From assembly GCA_021531615.1 (NCBI GenBank), contig JADYUE010000013.1, positions 1 through 49,190 on the forward strand: 49,190 nt of DNA, in the 5' to 3' direction. A program made the translations under genes and the position numbers. This DNA comes from Fusobacterium varium (GTDB taxonomy: Bacteria > Fusobacteriota > Fusobacteriia > Fusobacteriales > Fusobacteriaceae). Shown piece by piece: positions 1-9,823 of the stretch. Position 1 is the first letter of the stretch. Each line of letters starts with the position of its first letter. The notes under the pieces are model-generated. The model searched no databases, was not told the origin of the DNA, and worked only from the letters and a program-made list of their open reading frames with translations.

Positions 1-361
1 TTTCTGCTGCCTCTCTAACTCTTCTATCTATTTCATCTTTTGGAGTTTTAGCCATTTTTAATCCAAAAGCCATATTATCATAAACTGTCATATGAGGATA
101 TAGTGCATAGTTTTGGAAAACCATTGCAATTCCTCTATCTTTTGGTGGAAGATCATTAACTAATTTGTCTCCTATCCAGATTTCCCCACCTGTAATCTCT
201 TCAAGACCAGCTATCATTCTAAGGGTAGTTGACTTAGCACAACCAGAAGGTCCTACAAAAACCATAAATTCTCCATCCTTAATGTCTAAATCAATACCAT
301 GTACTGCTTTAAATCCATTTGGATATTGTTTTTCAACTTTTTTTAATATTACCTCTGCCAT
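1..361 (-). CDS. ugpC: Sugar ABC transporter ATP-binding protein (UgpC/MsmK type), 3' end cut by window edge
   Basis: The first 120 residues of an ATPase that powers carbohydrate import at the inner face of the membrane. The N-terminus reads [16 protein letters not shown], then a Walker A loop, a Q-loop ([13 protein letters not shown]) and a D-loop-proximal helix; signature and Walker B lie outside the window. The Walker A reads GPSGCAKST, with Ala where the family usually has Gly (GPSGCGKST). It starts 20 bp after the LacI gene with a GGAGG ribosome site, so the two form one operon. The MalK/UgpC/MsmK branch is clear; the exact sugar is not. Confidence 0.9.
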   Translation of the reverse strand, partial: MAEVILKKVEKQYPNGFKAVHGIDLDIKDGEFMVFVGPSGCAKSTTLRMIAGLEEITGGEIWIGDKLVNDLPPKDRGIAMVFQNYALYPHMTVYDNMAFGLKMAKTPKDEIDRRVREAAE

Positions 362-381
362 TTCTCCTCCAATTCATCTTT

Positions 382-1338
382 TTATCTTATAATTAATTTA
401 GGATCTAATCCAATATTATAAACCTCTTCTAACTTAATATTCTTCTTTACCTTTTCCAGCAATAAATCTAAACCTTTTTCTACTAAATGTTCCATTGGTT
501 GCTCTACACTTGAAATTTTTAAAACTTTTGAAATTATTGTGTTATCAAAAGCCACTAAGGTTTTACCCTCTAAAGAGATTCCTAGCTTTTCAGCTTCTTC
601 TAAAAAAATAAATGCAATTGTATCACTTGAAAAAAAGAAAGCTTCACAATCTAAATTTATTTTTTTTACCTCTCTCTTTATAACCTTTCTTAAATCTTTT
701 TCTAAACCAAAAGTAACGTTATCCTCTATATTATTAATTATTCTATCTGAATTTATCTCTTCTAAAAATCCTCTATATTTTTCAGATCTGTTTTCACCTA
801 TATATCCTACTTTAGTAAATTTTTTTTCTTTAAAATATTTTGCTACCTCTTTTCCTCCATTGGCTAAAACTGTATAAAAACTATCTACCCAATCTATATT
901 CTCATTTAGCACAATAAAAGGAAATTTATTGTTTTTTAGAAACTTCAGATTTTTTAAAGATACTGGTGCACTTACTATTCCATCTACATGTCTCGTCATT
1001 AGTTCTTTAAAATGATATTTTTCAAGATCCTCATCATCTTCAGAGTTCATTACTATTACACTATACCCTCTTCTTCTAGCTTCTCTCTCTACAAATCCAA
1101 CCATCTCTAAATAATATGGGTTATCAAATCCAGCTGATACAAATCCTAAAATCTTTGCACTTTCTCCTCTCATAATTTTTGCATTTATATCTGGAGAAAA
1201 TTCATTTTCCTCTATACATTTTAAAACTCTTTCTCTAACCTCTTTTTTTACATTTGGATGATTACTCAATACTCTCGATACTGTTGATTGAGATACATTA
1301 GCTAAAATTCCAATATCTTTCATTGTTAACTTTTTCAT
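382..1338 (-). CDS. LacI-family transcriptional regulator
   Basis: A 318-residue sugar-responsive repressor. Residues 1-50 hold the LacI helix-turn-helix (LTMKDIGILANVSQSTVSRVLS) and hinge; the rest is a periplasmic-binding-protein-like ligand domain (ILGFVSAGFDNPYYLEMV onward). I chose the ATG at 1338 because AAGGAAG sits just upstream; a TTG three codons earlier is less likely. It precedes an ABC sugar ATPase gene in the same direction, so it probably regulates that transporter and itself through the palindrome at 1358-1373. The inducer cannot be read from sequence. Confidence 0.9.
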   Translation of the reverse strand: MKKLTMKDIGILANVSQSTVSRVLSNHPNVKKEVRERVLKCIEENEFSPDINAKIMRGESAKILGFVSAGFDNPYYLEMVGFVEREARRRGYSVIVMNSEDDEDLEKYHFKELMTRHVDGIVSAPVSLKNLKFLKNNKFPFIVLNENIDWVDSFYTVLANGGKEVAKYFKEKKFTKVGYIGENRSEKYRGFLEEINSDRIINNIEDNVTFGLEKDLRKVIKREVKKINLDCEAFFFSSDTIAFIFLEEAEKLGISLEGKTLVAFDNTIISKVLKISSVEQPMEHLVEKGLDLLLEKVKKNIKLEEVYNIGLDPKLIIR

Positions 1339-1357
1339 TTTTTTCAACTTCCTTGTT

Positions 1358-1373
1358 TTGCATACGTATTCAA
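1358..1373. promoter_or_regulatory. Likely LacI-family operator
   Basis: The 16-base near-perfect palindrome TTGCATACGTATTCAA has the central CG and TTG/CAA ends typical of LacI-family sites. It lies 20 bp upstream of the LacI start, consistent with autoregulation. The rest of 1374-1640 is AT-rich with no gene that I can support. Confidence 0.55.
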
Positions 1374-1640
1374 CTTATTTAGAAAGTATCATATTTTTCT
1401 TAGTCAGTCAAGTTATTTTTAAAAAGATTACTTCTTTTTTAGTTGTTATAGTTTAAAATACATACACTTTATTTTAAATTTTTATGTAAAAATTATAAAA
1501 TTTTTAGGTAAATAAGATAGTTTTGTTGATTTTCTTAATATTATTTTTCTTTAAAATAAAAGAAACTTTTTATTTTAATATATCTTATAAAAGTTTAATT
1601 TATTAACTTTTTTAGTTTCTGATAACTATTATAGTTAATA

Positions 1641-1690
1641 AAAAAACTACACCCTCTATCTTATCTCTAAGACTTTGGATGTAGTTTTTA
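1641..1690 (-). terminator. Rho-independent terminator of clpB
   Basis: An AAAACTACA / TGTAGTTTT stem with a long loop, followed on the minus strand by a T run. It lies 43 bp past the clpB stop. Confidence 0.75.
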
Positions 1691-1732
1691 ATTCGCTATT
1701 TTAAATATATCAATTATTTTTTATTCTTGAAT

Positions 1733-4306
1733 CTATTGTTGAACTTTAAATTCTATCTCTCCATTTTCTAGAACAACATCAACTTTATCTCTCTCTTTAA
1801 TTTTATTTGATAAAATTAGTTTTGCAAGAGAAGTTTCCAATTGTTTTTGAATATATCTTCTAAGTGGTCTTGCTCCATATTGTGGATCATAAGCATTAGT
1901 TGCTAAATACTCAACAACTGGTTCGCTGAAGTTAAGTTGAATATATCTGTCTTTTAATTTTTCCTCTACAGATTTTAAAGATAGTCTTACTATATCTTTT
2001 ATAGATGCTAAATCTAAAGCTTTAAATATAATTATCTCATCAACCCTGTTTAAAAATTCAGGTCTGAAATTAGCTTTTAATTGATCTAAAACTTTCTCTT
2101 TAGTTTCATCTTTAAGAGTAATATCTTTTAAAATAAGTTGACTACCAATATTTGAAGTCATAATTATAAGAGTATTTTTAAAGTCGATTATTCTTCCTTG
2201 TCCATCAGTTAATCTACCATCATCTAACACTTGTAATAAGATATTAAATACATCTGGATGAGCTTTTTCAATCTCGTCAAATAGTATTACTGAATAAGGT
2301 TTAGTTCTTACAGCCTCTGTAAGTTGTCCACCTTCTTCATAACCTACATATCCTGGAGGTGCACCAATTAATCTAGTAGTTGAGAATTTATCCATGTATT
2401 CACTCATATCTATTCTAATTACATTATCTTCATTGTCAAACATATTGTAAGCAAGAGTTTTTGCAAGATAAGTTTTACCTACCCCTGTAGGTCCAAGGAA
2501 TATAAATGATCCCATAGGTCTATTTTTATCTTTAAGTCCAGCTCTTGATCTAATCATAGTATCAGCAACTGCTTTTACTGCCTCATCTTGTCCTTTTACT
2601 CTCTCTTTCAATGAGTTTTCAAGGTTAAGGATTTTCTCTTTTTCACTTTCAGCTAATTTAGCTACTGGAATACCTGTCCATTTTGAAACAATATCTGCTA
2701 TCTCATCAGCTGTAACCTCTTGTTTTAAAAGTCCACTACTTCCATAAGTAGCATCAAGTTTAGCTTGTTGTTCTTTTATCTCTTTTTCAATAGATGCTAA
2801 TTTTCCATATTTTAATTCTGAAAGTTTACTTAAATCGTAATTTCTTTCAGCTTGTTCCATTTCAAGTTTTACTTTTTCAGCTTCCTCTTTTAACTCTTTT
2901 ACCTTTGTAATATCTCTCTTTTCAAGTTCCCATTGAGATTTTAAAAGAGATTTTTTAGAGTTAATTTCAGCTAATTCTTTTTCAAGAATTTCCAATCTAT
3001 CTTTAGATCCTTGATCTGTTTCTTTTTTCAATGCTTCTTTTTCTATTTCTAACTGCATACTTTTTCTAGTAAGTTCATCTAGTTCAGCTGGCATTGAATC
3101 AATCTCTGTTCTTATCATAGCAGCAGCTTCATCAATTAAGTCAATAGCTTTATCTGGTAGTTGTCTATCAGCAATATATCTATTACTTAATGTTGCAGCT
3201 GATACAATAGCAGAGTCTGAAATTCTTACTCCATGATACATCTCAAATTTTTCTTTAAGTCCTCTTAAAATAGAGATAGTATCCTCAACAGTTGGTTCAT
3301 CTACCATAACTATTTGGAATCTTCTTTCAAGAGCAGCATCTTTTTCAATATATTTTCTATACTCATCAATAGTTGTAGCACCAATTACTCTTACCTCTCC
3401 TCTTGCAAGCATAGGTTTTAATATATTTCCAGCATCCATTGCTCCATCAGTTTTACCTGCTCCTACTATTGTATGAATTTCATCAATAAATAGGATTATA
3501 TTTCCATTTGAACTTTCAACTTCTTTTAGTACACCTTTTAATCTCTCTTCAAATTCTCCTCTAAATTTAGCTCCTGCAATTAAAGCTCCCATATCTAGAG
3601 AATATAGTTTTTTACCTTTTAATGATTCTGGAATATCACCATTTAATATTCTTTGAGCAAGTCCCTCAGCAATAGCAGTTTTACCTACCCCAGGTTCACC
3701 AATTAAAATAGGGTTATTTTTAGTTCTTCTTGAAATAATTTGAATTGTTCTCCTTATCTCACTATCTCTACCTATAATTGGGTCAATTTTACCTTTTCTA
3801 GCAAGTTCAACTAAATCTCTTGCATATTTTTCTAGAACTTCATATGTTGCTTCAGGATTTTGAGAATCAACTTTTTGATTTCCTCTAATCTCTTTTACTG
3901 CAGCTTCATATTTTTTTTCATCAATTCCAAGTTTTCTTAATAGTGGCATCTCTTTTATCAAAGCCCAGAATAGGTGTTCTACACTGATATAAGAGTCACC
4001 AAGTTTTTCCATAAGATTTTCTGCTTCAATAAGCACTCTATGAGTACTTTGATCTAAAGTTACATCTCCTAAATTATTTCCTTCAATTCTAGGAAATTTA
4101 TTAACTTCGTTCTCTATCTGTCCTATTATATAGTTCAGATTAAGTTCAAGCTTTTCCATTATTCTTGGAATAAGCCCTTCACTATTTTTCAAGAGAGCAA
4201 GAGCCAAGAATTCAGGTTTTATACTTTGTTGTCTAAATTTCATTGCCAAAGCTTGTGCTTCACTTAAAGCAAGTAATGAATTTTCTGTAAATTTATTTTG
4301 ATTCAT
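1733..4306 (-). CDS. clpB: ATP-dependent chaperone ClpB
   Basis: A Hsp100 disaggregase of 857 residues, normal for the family. In order: N-domain (1-145), first AAA+ module with Walker A GEPGVGKT at 203-210 and Walker B LFIDEIH, a long coiled-coil middle domain rich in Glu/Lys, second AAA+ module with GPTGVGKT and [12 protein letters not shown], and a C-terminal small domain. It acts in the cytosol with DnaK to resolubilise aggregates. The frame is open 36 codons further upstream, but the ATG at 4306 has a GAGGAGGAGG site and the upstream part has no homology that I recognise. It is monocistronic with its own promoter and terminator. No CIRCE element is visible. Confidence 0.97.
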   Translation of the reverse strand: MNQNKFTENSLLALSEAQALAMKFRQQSIKPEFLALALLKNSEGLIPRIMEKLELNLNYIIGQIENEVNKFPRIEGNNLGDVTLDQSTHRVLIEAENLMEKLGDSYISVEHLFWALIKEMPLLRKLGIDEKKYEAAVKEIRGNQKVDSQNPEATYEVLEKYARDLVELARKGKIDPIIGRDSEIRRTIQIISRRTKNNPILIGEPGVGKTAIAEGLAQRILNGDIPESLKGKKLYSLDMGALIAGAKFRGEFEERLKGVLKEVESSNGNIILFIDEIHTIVGAGKTDGAMDAGNILKPMLARGEVRVIGATTIDEYRKYIEKDAALERRFQIVMVDEPTVEDTISILRGLKEKFEMYHGVRISDSAIVSAATLSNRYIADRQLPDKAIDLIDEAAAMIRTEIDSMPAELDELTRKSMQLEIEKEALKKETDQGSKDRLEILEKELAEINSKKSLLKSQWELEKRDITKVKELKEEAEKVKLEMEQAERNYDLSKLSELKYGKLASIEKEIKEQQAKLDATYGSSGLLKQEVTADEIADIVSKWTGIPVAKLAESEKEKILNLENSLKERVKGQDEAVKAVADTMIRSRAGLKDKNRPMGSFIFLGPTGVGKTYLAKTLAYNMFDNEDNVIRIDMSEYMDKFSTTRLIGAPPGYVGYEEGGQLTEAVRTKPYSVILFDEIEKAHPDVFNILLQVLDDGRLTDGQGRIIDFKNTLIIMTSNIGSQLILKDITLKDETKEKVLDQLKANFRPEFLNRVDEIIIFKALDLASIKDIVRLSLKSVEEKLKDRYIQLNFSEPVVEYLATNAYDPQYGARPLRRYIQKQLETSLAKLILSNKIKERDKVDVVLENGEIEFKVQQ

Positions 4307-4375
4307 AAAACCAAACCTCCTCCTCAATCGAATAACAATAACTAATTTGTAATGATAACTATTTTGTATATTCTG

Positions 4376-4404
4376 ATTATAGAACACTTTTAATTTTTTG
4401 TCAA
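4376..4404 (-). promoter_or_regulatory. Promoter of clpB
   Basis: TTGACA, 17-bp spacer, TATAAT on the minus strand: a full consensus housekeeping promoter about 70 bp upstream of the clpB start. The stretch 4405-4590 holds nothing else that I can identify. Confidence 0.8.
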
Positions 4405-4612
4405 CTATTTTCAAACATTTTTTGTAACTTTTTCAATCTATATTATTATTACTCCATTTTCGTTACTTTCCTTTTACAAAAAAAATATTTCTGTTTTTTA
4501 TTCAACCAGATAATATTTAATAAAATATTGATTTATTTAAGAAAATATGAAATAATATTATTAAGGATAAAATAAAAGTATTATATTTAGTATGATACTA
4601 GGGAGGAAAAAT

Positions 4613-5113
4613 ATGGGATTATTTGATTTTTTTAAGAAAAAGAAAGAGGAAGAATGGTTTGAAATCTATTCACCATTAAATGGTAAAGTTATTGATCTAA
4701 GTGAAGTTCCTGATCCAGCTTTTGCTCAAAAAATGGTTGGAGATGGATGTGCTATTGACCCTGCTGAAGGTGCTGTATATGCTCCAGTAGCTGGGGAGAT
4801 CACAATATTTGAAACTAACCATGCTACAAGCTTTGAAACTCCAAATGGGTTAGAAATGATTGTTCACTTTGGAATTGATACTGTATCTTTAAAAGGAGAG
4901 GGATTCAATAGAGTAGCTGAAGATGGAAGCAATGTTAGTGTTGGAGATAAACTTGTAGAGTATGATCTTGAACTTATAAAAAGTAAAGCTCCATCTGTAA
5001 AAACTCCTGTTATTATAAATAATATGGATGCTGTTGAAGAGATAGATGTAGTTGCAAAAGGTAAAGATGTAAAAGTTGGAGACCTTATTATGAGAGTTAA
5101 ATTAAAAAAATAA
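4613..5113 (+). CDS. crr: PTS glucose-type IIA component (IIA-Glc/Crr)
   Basis: A 166-residue soluble phosphocarrier. After a basic MGLFDFFKKK start, the domain carries the two expected histidines: His70 (FETNHATSF) and the phosphorylated His85 in MIVHFGIDTVSL. It accepts phosphate from HPr and donates it to sugar IIBC proteins. An upstream in-frame ATG at 4592 would place the strong GGGAGG site inside the gene, so the start at 4613 is preferred. It stands alone, with its own terminator. Confidence 0.93.
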   Translation: MGLFDFFKKKKEEEWFEIYSPLNGKVIDLSEVPDPAFAQKMVGDGCAIDPAEGAVYAPVAGEITIFETNHATSFETPNGLEMIVHFGIDTVSLKGEGFNRVAEDGSNVSVGDKLVEYDLELIKSKAPSVKTPVIINNMDAVEEIDVVAKGKDVKVGDLIMRVKLKK

Positions 5114-5124
5114 ATTGAGTTTTT

Positions 5125-5158
5125 AAGTGGTTATTTGAATATAATAACCACTTTTTAT
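5125..5158 (+). terminator. Rho-independent terminator of crr
   Basis: A 10-bp stem AGTGGTTATT / AATAACCACT followed by TTTTTAT. Confidence 0.85.
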
Positions 5159-5265
5159 ATTAAAAATTTCTTGCAATGTAGATAAAAAAAGTATAAAATA
5201 AATTTATAAAATAAAAAAGATTTTATAAAATTTTTTAGTATAATATAAATGAGGTAGGGAAAAGA

Positions 5266-5688
5266 ATGAAATTAAATGAGATAAAAACAGCTGAAGAACT
5301 TATGAGAGCAAGATATCATGCTTATGAAACATGTGATATGGAGTTTATAAAAGAGAGCCATGATCCTGATAATACTGAAGGTATTGATTGGGCAGAGTGT
5401 GAAAAATGGGCTAGAGAATCTCAATGGTTAGGTCTTGAAATAATTTCTACTACTAAAGGTGGAGAAGATGATAAAGATGGAATTGTAGAATTTAAAGCTA
5501 CTTATATTGAAAATGGAAAAACAATAGTCCACCATGAAAGAAGTTATTTTGTTAAGAAAAATGGAGTTTGGTTTTATCAAAAATGGTTGCCTATAACTTC
5601 TACAAGAATAAATGAAAACAAAGTTGGAAGAAATGATCCTTGTCCTTGTGGAAGTGGTAAAAAATATAAAAAATGTTGTGGTAAATAA
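5266..5688 (+). CDS. YchJ-like protein with C-terminal SEC-C zinc motif
   Basis: 140 residues. The N-terminal part ([20 protein letters not shown] onward, through SQWLGLEI and EFKATY) matches the NTF2-like YchJ domain. The last 23 residues are a classic SEC-C metal-binding motif, [20 protein letters not shown]. coli YchJ has a SEC-C motif at both ends; here only the C-terminal one is present. The biochemical function of the family is not established; SEC-C motifs bind zinc and often contact SecB or ribosome-associated partners. A GAGGTAGGG ribosome site precedes the ATG. Confidence 0.85.
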   Translation: MKLNEIKTAEELMRARYHAYETCDMEFIKESHDPDNTEGIDWAECEKWARESQWLGLEIISTTKGGEDDKDGIVEFKATYIENGKTIVHHERSYFVKKNGVWFYQKWLPITSTRINENKVGRNDPCPCGSGKKYKKCCGK

Positions 5689-5721
5689 AAATTTATTCTC
5701 AACATAAAAGGAGGATTTTAA

Positions 5722-6087
5722 ATGAAAAAAATATTGTTTGGTTTATTTGGAATCTTATCAACAATGGCATTTGCTGGAGATTTTGATAGAGAGGAAGCTA
5801 TTTTAACAAGTGAACTGTATAAAAATTTTCCTGTGTTAGAACAAAATAAGAAAATAAACGTAAAAGAGATAGAGGTAGATATTGAACATGACAAGGCTGT
5901 AGAAGTGGATGTTGAATTTGCTATGGGTTCTGAAGTCAATACTGCTAACTATGATGAGTATGCTAAAAAAATAAGTAATGAAATTGACAAAGCTATCAGT
6001 TCTAATTTAGGAAATGGATATAAGTTAATAAAACTTGAACTTGATACTTCTGGAATTAAAAATGATAAAAAAACATATAGATACTAA
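5722..6087 (+). CDS. Small exported protein of unknown function
   Basis: 121 residues. Residues 1-18 (MKKILFGLFGILSTMAFA) form a clear Sec signal peptide with an AFA cleavage site. The mature part is acidic and mixed alpha/beta in composition (VKEIEVDIEHDKAVEVDVEF) and has no cysteines. I do not recognise the family. An AGGAGG site precedes it, it lies 33 bp after the YchJ-like gene on the same strand, and it ends before a strong terminator, so the two may be cotranscribed. Confidence 0.75.
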   Translation: MKKILFGLFGILSTMAFAGDFDREEAILTSELYKNFPVLEQNKKINVKEIEVDIEHDKAVEVDVEFAMGSEVNTANYDEYAKKISNEIDKAISSNLGNGYKLIKLELDTSGIKNDKKTYRY

Positions 6088-6091
6088 TATT

Positions 6092-6127
6092 AAAAAGCTC
6101 TTTAGAAATAAAGAGCTTTTTATTTTT
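6092..6127 (+). terminator. Rho-independent terminator
   Basis: A perfect 12-bp stem, AAAAAGCTCTTT / AAAGAGCTTTTT with a 6-nt loop, followed by a T-rich run. It ends the 5266-6087 pair. Confidence 0.9.
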
Positions 6128-6160
6128 GTATTTACTCAGTTATCTGGTTACACAAAAAAT

Positions 6161-6185
6161 AAAAAAACTCCTATTTTAAGGAGTT
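6161..6185 (-). terminator. Terminator of the tRNA pair
   Basis: On the minus strand AACTCCT, a 6-nt loop, AGGAGTT, then a T run, placed just after tRNA-Gln. Confidence 0.8.
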
Positions 6186-6199
6186 AAATTCATTATAAG

Positions 6200-6274
6200 T
6201 GGCTGGGCTGGCTGGATTCGAACCAGCGCATGACGGAGTCAAAGTCCGTTGCCTTACCGCTTGGCGACAGCCCA
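6200..6274 (-). tRNA. tRNA-Gln (UUG)
   Basis: The minus strand folds as a full cloverleaf: acceptor TGGGCTG / CAGCCCA, anticodon loop CTTTGAC (anticodon TTG) and T-arm GGTTCGAATCC. The CCA end is encoded. It lies 8 bp downstream of tRNA-Pro. Confidence 0.95.
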
Positions 6275-6282
6275 ACAATAAT

Positions 6283-6360
6283 GGTCGGAATAGCAAGATT
6301 CGAACTTGCGGCCCTCTGCTCCCAAGGCAGATGCGCTACCGGACTGCGCTATATTCCGAC
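6283..6360 (-). tRNA. tRNA-Pro (UGG)
   Basis: A cloverleaf on the minus strand with acceptor GTCGGAA / TTCCGAC, anticodon loop CTTGGGA (anticodon TGG) and T-arm AGTTCGAATCT. CCA is not encoded. It is the first gene of a two-tRNA transcript with tRNA-Gln. Confidence 0.95.
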
Positions 6361-6377
6361 TTTTCTTGACAAAAATT

Positions 6378-6406
6378 ATAATACCATATTTTCTAAAATA
6401 AGTCAA
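6378..6406 (-). promoter_or_regulatory. Promoter of the tRNA-Pro/tRNA-Gln pair
   Basis: TTGACT, 17-bp spacer, TATTAT on the minus strand, 18 bp before the tRNA-Pro 5' end. Confidence 0.7.
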
Positions 6407-6541
6407 TATATTTTTAAAAAAAATTCAAAAAAAATTAAATTTATATAATTTTTTAATTTACTTCAATAATATGTTTATTTTTATTTATATAAATGGTATA
6501 CTTATAAATAAAGTGCTAAAAAATAATTACAGGAGGAGAAT

Positions 6542-7342
6542 ATGAAGTTTAAAGCTATTGTTTGTGATTTAGATGGAACTCTTTTAAATCCAGAACATAC
6601 AATATCTAAAAATACAATTGATACTATTAAAAAAATCACAGCTCAAGGAGTTAAGTTTTTTATAGCCACAGGGAGACACCATACTGATGCTCTAAAGTTT
6701 AAAGATATGTTAGGGTTAAAATCTTACTTAATAAGCTCTAATGGAGCTAGAATTCATGATGAAAAGAACAATATAATTTTTAAAGATGATATTTCTAAAG
6801 AGCTAAGTGAAGAGATTTTTAATACTGAAATTGATCCTGAAATTCATAAAGATGTATATTTAGAAGATAATTGGTATTTAGAGATTCCTTTAGAAGAAGC
6901 CCATGATTATCACAAAGAATCTGGCTTTACATATACAGTTACAAATTTTTCTAAACTACATGGAAAAGAGATAATAAAATTTTTCTATATTCATAATGAT
7001 GAAAAAAAGATAAGTAAATTAGAAAAAGAATTAATAGAAAAATTTGGAGATAGAACTAATGTAACACTTTCACTACCTATTTGTTTAGAGGTTATGAATA
7101 AAGATGTCTCAAAAGGACATGCTATTACAAATGTACTAATGCCTCAATTAGGGCTAAAAAAAGAGGAGATTATCGCCTTTGGTGATGGTTTAAATGACTA
7201 TGAGATGTTAAAAAGTGTAGGTGAAGGAGTTTTAATGGGAAATTGCAATCCTAGATTAAAAGAGCTTTTACCAAATAATAAAATAGCAAAACCAAATAGT
7301 GAAGATGGAGTGGCAGAGTATTTAAAAAAGATTTTTTTATAA
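6542..7342 (+). CDS. HAD-family phosphatase of the Cof type
   Basis: 266 residues. HAD motif I is DLDGTLL with nucleophile Asp9 and acid/base Asp11; motif II is FIATGR; motif III uses the Lys in SKGHA; motif IV is FGDGLNDYEML near residue 220. The C2-type cap lies between motifs II and III. Such enzymes hydrolyse sugar phosphates or flavin/pyridoxal phosphates in the cytosol; the substrate cannot be assigned. AGGAGGAG precedes the ATG. It is followed 23 bp later by azlC and may share its transcript. Confidence 0.92.
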   Translation: MKFKAIVCDLDGTLLNPEHTISKNTIDTIKKITAQGVKFFIATGRHHTDALKFKDMLGLKSYLISSNGARIHDEKNNIIFKDDISKELSEEIFNTEIDPEIHKDVYLEDNWYLEIPLEEAHDYHKESGFTYTVTNFSKLHGKEIIKFFYIHNDEKKISKLEKELIEKFGDRTNVTLSLPICLEVMNKDVSKGHAITNVLMPQLGLKKEEIIAFGDGLNDYEMLKSVGEGVLMGNCNPRLKELLPNNKIAKPNSEDGVAEYLKKIFL

Positions 7343-7365
7343 TTTAAAACAAGGGGAGATACATT

Positions 7366-8091
7366 ATGAAAAAAAGAAATCTAGCAAGAGCATTCAAAGG
7401 GGCATTTAAAGAAACTATACCTATTCTCTTTGGGTATATTTCCGTAGGTATGGCTTTTGGTTTGTTGTGTGAAAAAGCAGGTTATAATTTTATTTGGGCT
7501 TTCTTTATAAGCTTGTTTTTATTTTCAGGCTCTATGCAATTTGTTCTTCTTAACCTTTTAACAGGTGGGGCTGGAATAATTGAAACTATAGTAACTACTT
7601 TAATAGTTAACGCAAGATACTCTTTATATGGTATATCTTTTATAGATTTCTTTAAAAAAATGAGAAAAGTAAGACCATATATGATTCATATTCTTACTGA
7701 TGAGGTTTATGCTGTTATGTGTTCAGCAAAAACCCCATTAGGAGTAAACAGAAAGCAATTTTTCCTTGCAATTGGAATTTTATGTCATAGTTATTGGGTA
7801 ATAGGTTGTGTTTTAGGTGCTTTGTTAGGTTCTTTAATAAAGTTCAATAGTCAAGGAATGGAATTTGCTATGACTGCTCTCTTTATTGTTATTTTTGTTG
7901 ATCAATTCCTTACTTTCTCAACTAAAATACCTAATATCTTAGGAATAGTAATAGGAGCTGTATCTCTTTTAATTTTCGGACCTAAAAATATGCTTATTCC
8001 TTCTATTTTTATGATAATAATAGTTTTAATTCTTTTAAAAACTAAATTGGAAAAAGATATGGAACAAAATAAAAATAAGGGGGTAAAATAG
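7366..8091 (+). CDS. azlC: Branched-chain amino acid exporter, large subunit AzlC
   Basis: A 241-residue inner-membrane protein with seven or so hydrophobic segments. Family hallmarks are AFKGAFKETIPILFGYISVGMAFG at the N-terminus, SGSMQFV and NARYSLYG in the middle, and LTDEVYAV. With AzlD it forms a two-component exporter of branched-chain amino acids or analogues. The azlD start is 2 bp past its stop, which implies translational coupling. A GGGGAG site precedes it. Confidence 0.92.
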   Translation: MKKRNLARAFKGAFKETIPILFGYISVGMAFGLLCEKAGYNFIWAFFISLFLFSGSMQFVLLNLLTGGAGIIETIVTTLIVNARYSLYGISFIDFFKKMRKVRPYMIHILTDEVYAVMCSAKTPLGVNRKQFFLAIGILCHSYWVIGCVLGALLGSLIKFNSQGMEFAMTALFIVIFVDQFLTFSTKIPNILGIVIGAVSLLIFGPKNMLIPSIFMIIIVLILLKTKLEKDMEQNKNKGVK

Positions 8092-8092
8092 T

Positions 8093-8431
8093 ATGAAGAT
8101 TAATTTTTGGTATTCTTTAAGTATAATATTAGCAGTTGGAGTGACTTCATATTTTTTAAGAGCCTTTCCTTTTATTGTTTTAAGTAAGAGAAATAAAACT
8201 ATTGAAAATTTTATGATGTATTTAGGTAAAGTTCTTCCACCTGCTGTTATAGGAATTTTAATCATATTTTGTTTAAAAGATATTAAATTTACAGTTGCTC
8301 CCTATGGAACTCCTGAATTTTTAGCTGTTATTATGGTTGTTGTTCTCCATGTTTGGAAAAGACAAACTCTTATGAGTATTCTTGGGGGAACAGTTTTTTA
8401 CATGATACTACTTCAAAAAGTTTTTATTTGA
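8093..8431 (+). CDS. azlD: Branched-chain amino acid exporter, small subunit AzlD
   Basis: 112 residues with four predicted membrane segments, including SYFLRAFPFIVLS and YLGKVLPPAVIGILIIF, which are typical of the AzlD family. It starts directly after azlC, as in other genomes. The ribosome site GGGGG lies in the last codons of azlC. Confidence 0.9.
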   Translation: MKINFWYSLSIILAVGVTSYFLRAFPFIVLSKRNKTIENFMMYLGKVLPPAVIGILIIFCLKDIKFTVAPYGTPEFLAVIMVVVLHVWKRQTLMSILGGTVFYMILLQKVFI

Positions 8432-8441
8432 TAATTATAAG

Positions 8442-8490
8442 AATAGGACTATATAAATTCTTAATTAGAATTTATTAGCCCTATTTTTTT
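8442..8490 (+). terminator. Terminator after azlD
   Basis: An imperfect stem AATAGGACTA / TTAGCCCTATT with an AT-rich loop and a T7 run on the plus strand. It separates azlD from the convergent permease gene. Confidence 0.65.
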
Positions 8491-8491
8491 A

Positions 8492-9799
8492 TTAATTAAT
8501 AAAATAGAATACCATAATAGCAGCAAGAATATAAAGTCCTATACCAACCTCTTTATATTTTCCAGCCCCAACTTTAACTATAACATATGAAATAATTCCA
8601 GCTCCAACTCCATTAGAGATACTATTAGTAAAAGCTGTTGCAACTACCATGAAAAATACTGGGAATGACTCAGTAAAATTATCATACTCTATATTTTTTA
8701 ATCCACTTAACATCAATATTCCCATTATAATAAGTGCAGGTGCTGTTGCAGCTGCTGGAACCATTAAAGCTAATGGACTTAAAAACAGACTTATAAAAAA
8801 GAAGATACTTGTAAATACAGCAGTAAGTCCTGTTCTTCCCCCTGCTCCTACCCCAGCAGCAGATTCTACAAATGTAGTTATTGTAGTAGTTCCACATAAA
8901 GCTCCAACTACTGTTCCTAGAGCATCTACAAGGAAAGGTTTTTGAATATTTGGTAAATCTCCATTTTCATCAAGAAGTCCAGCTTTTTCAGATACTCCTA
9001 ATAACGTTCCCAATGTTGAGAAGAAATCTCCAACAAAGAAAACAAATAGTATAGGTAAAACTTTTATACTTAAAATATTAGAAAAATCTAGTTTAAATGC
9101 TATCTCCCCTATTCCTGTTGGAAGAGCAATAAAGCTTTCAGGTATCTTAGTTATTCCAAGAGGGATTCCAATAATTGTAGCTGCAATTATCCCCAATAAC
9201 ATATCACACTTAACTTTTCTAGCTATAAGTATAGCTGTTATAAATATTCCAAAAATAGCTGTAATAGCAGCAGGATTTTTAATATCTCCTATTGCAATAG
9301 AACCATTTGCCACTTTCATAAGGCTACCATTTTTAAATCCAAGTTCAATAAGAAATATTCCTACTGTTGCTCCTATTCCTAACTTTAAACTTTTTGGTAA
9401 AAACTTTACAATTACCTCTCTAATTCCAAATACAGACATTAAAACAAATATTATACCTGACACAAAGTTCATAGCTAAACCTTGTTGCCAAGTAACAGCT
9501 CCACTTCCTACTAATGTCATAGCTAAAAAGGCATTACTTCCCATAGCTGGTGCTAAAGCAAAAGGAAGTTTAGCATAAAGCCCCATAAATAATGTAAATA
9601 TAGCTGACATTAGAGCTGTTACAGTAAATACCTCTTTCATTGGCATTCCTGCATTTTTCATAATTAGAGGATGAACTATCAATATATATGACATTGTCAT
9701 AAATGTAGCCAATCCTCCACCAAATTCAACTTTGATGTTGCTTTTTCTCTCTGATAGACAAAAATATCTATCTAGAAAGCTTTTCTCTTTGTTCTGCAT
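8492..9799 (-). CDS. NCS2-family hypoxanthine/guanine/adenine permease (AzgA type)
   Basis: 435 residues with 12 to 14 membrane segments. AzgA/PbuG-type signatures include EFGGGLATFMTMSYILIVHP near the start, ALAPAMGSNAFLA in segment 3, and GTTTITTFVESAAGVGAGGRTGLTA in segment 10. It imports a purine base by proton symport. The gene lies 24 bp after adenine deaminase on the same strand, which suggests that adenine or hypoxanthine is the natural cargo. Confidence 0.92.
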   Translation of the reverse strand: MQNKEKSFLDRYFCLSERKSNIKVEFGGGLATFMTMSYILIVHPLIMKNAGMPMKEVFTVTALMSAIFTLFMGLYAKLPFALAPAMGSNAFLAMTLVGSGAVTWQQGLAMNFVSGIIFVLMSVFGIREVIVKFLPKSLKLGIGATVGIFLIELGFKNGSLMKVANGSIAIGDIKNPAAITAIFGIFITAILIARKVKCDMLLGIIAATIIGIPLGITKIPESFIALPTGIGEIAFKLDFSNILSIKVLPILFVFFVGDFFSTLGTLLGVSEKAGLLDENGDLPNIQKPFLVDALGTVVGALCGTTTITTFVESAAGVGAGGRTGLTAVFTSIFFFISLFLSPLALMVPAAATAPALIIMGILMLSGLKNIEYDNFTESFPVFFMVVATAFTNSISNGVGAGIISYVIVKVGAGKYKEVGIGLYILAAIMVFYFIN

Positions 9800-9823
9800 C
9801 TTTTTCTTTTCCTCCTAATAATA

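Noticed and set aside
4307-4414. 36-codon N-terminal extension of ClpB
   Set aside because: The extension covers the promoter's -10 region and the GAGGAGGAGG site; ClpB proteins start at MNQNKF-like positions.
4307-4440. CIRCE or other heat-shock operator at clpB
   Set aside because: No TTAGCACTC/GAGTGCTAA inverted repeat is present; only a housekeeping-type promoter is seen.
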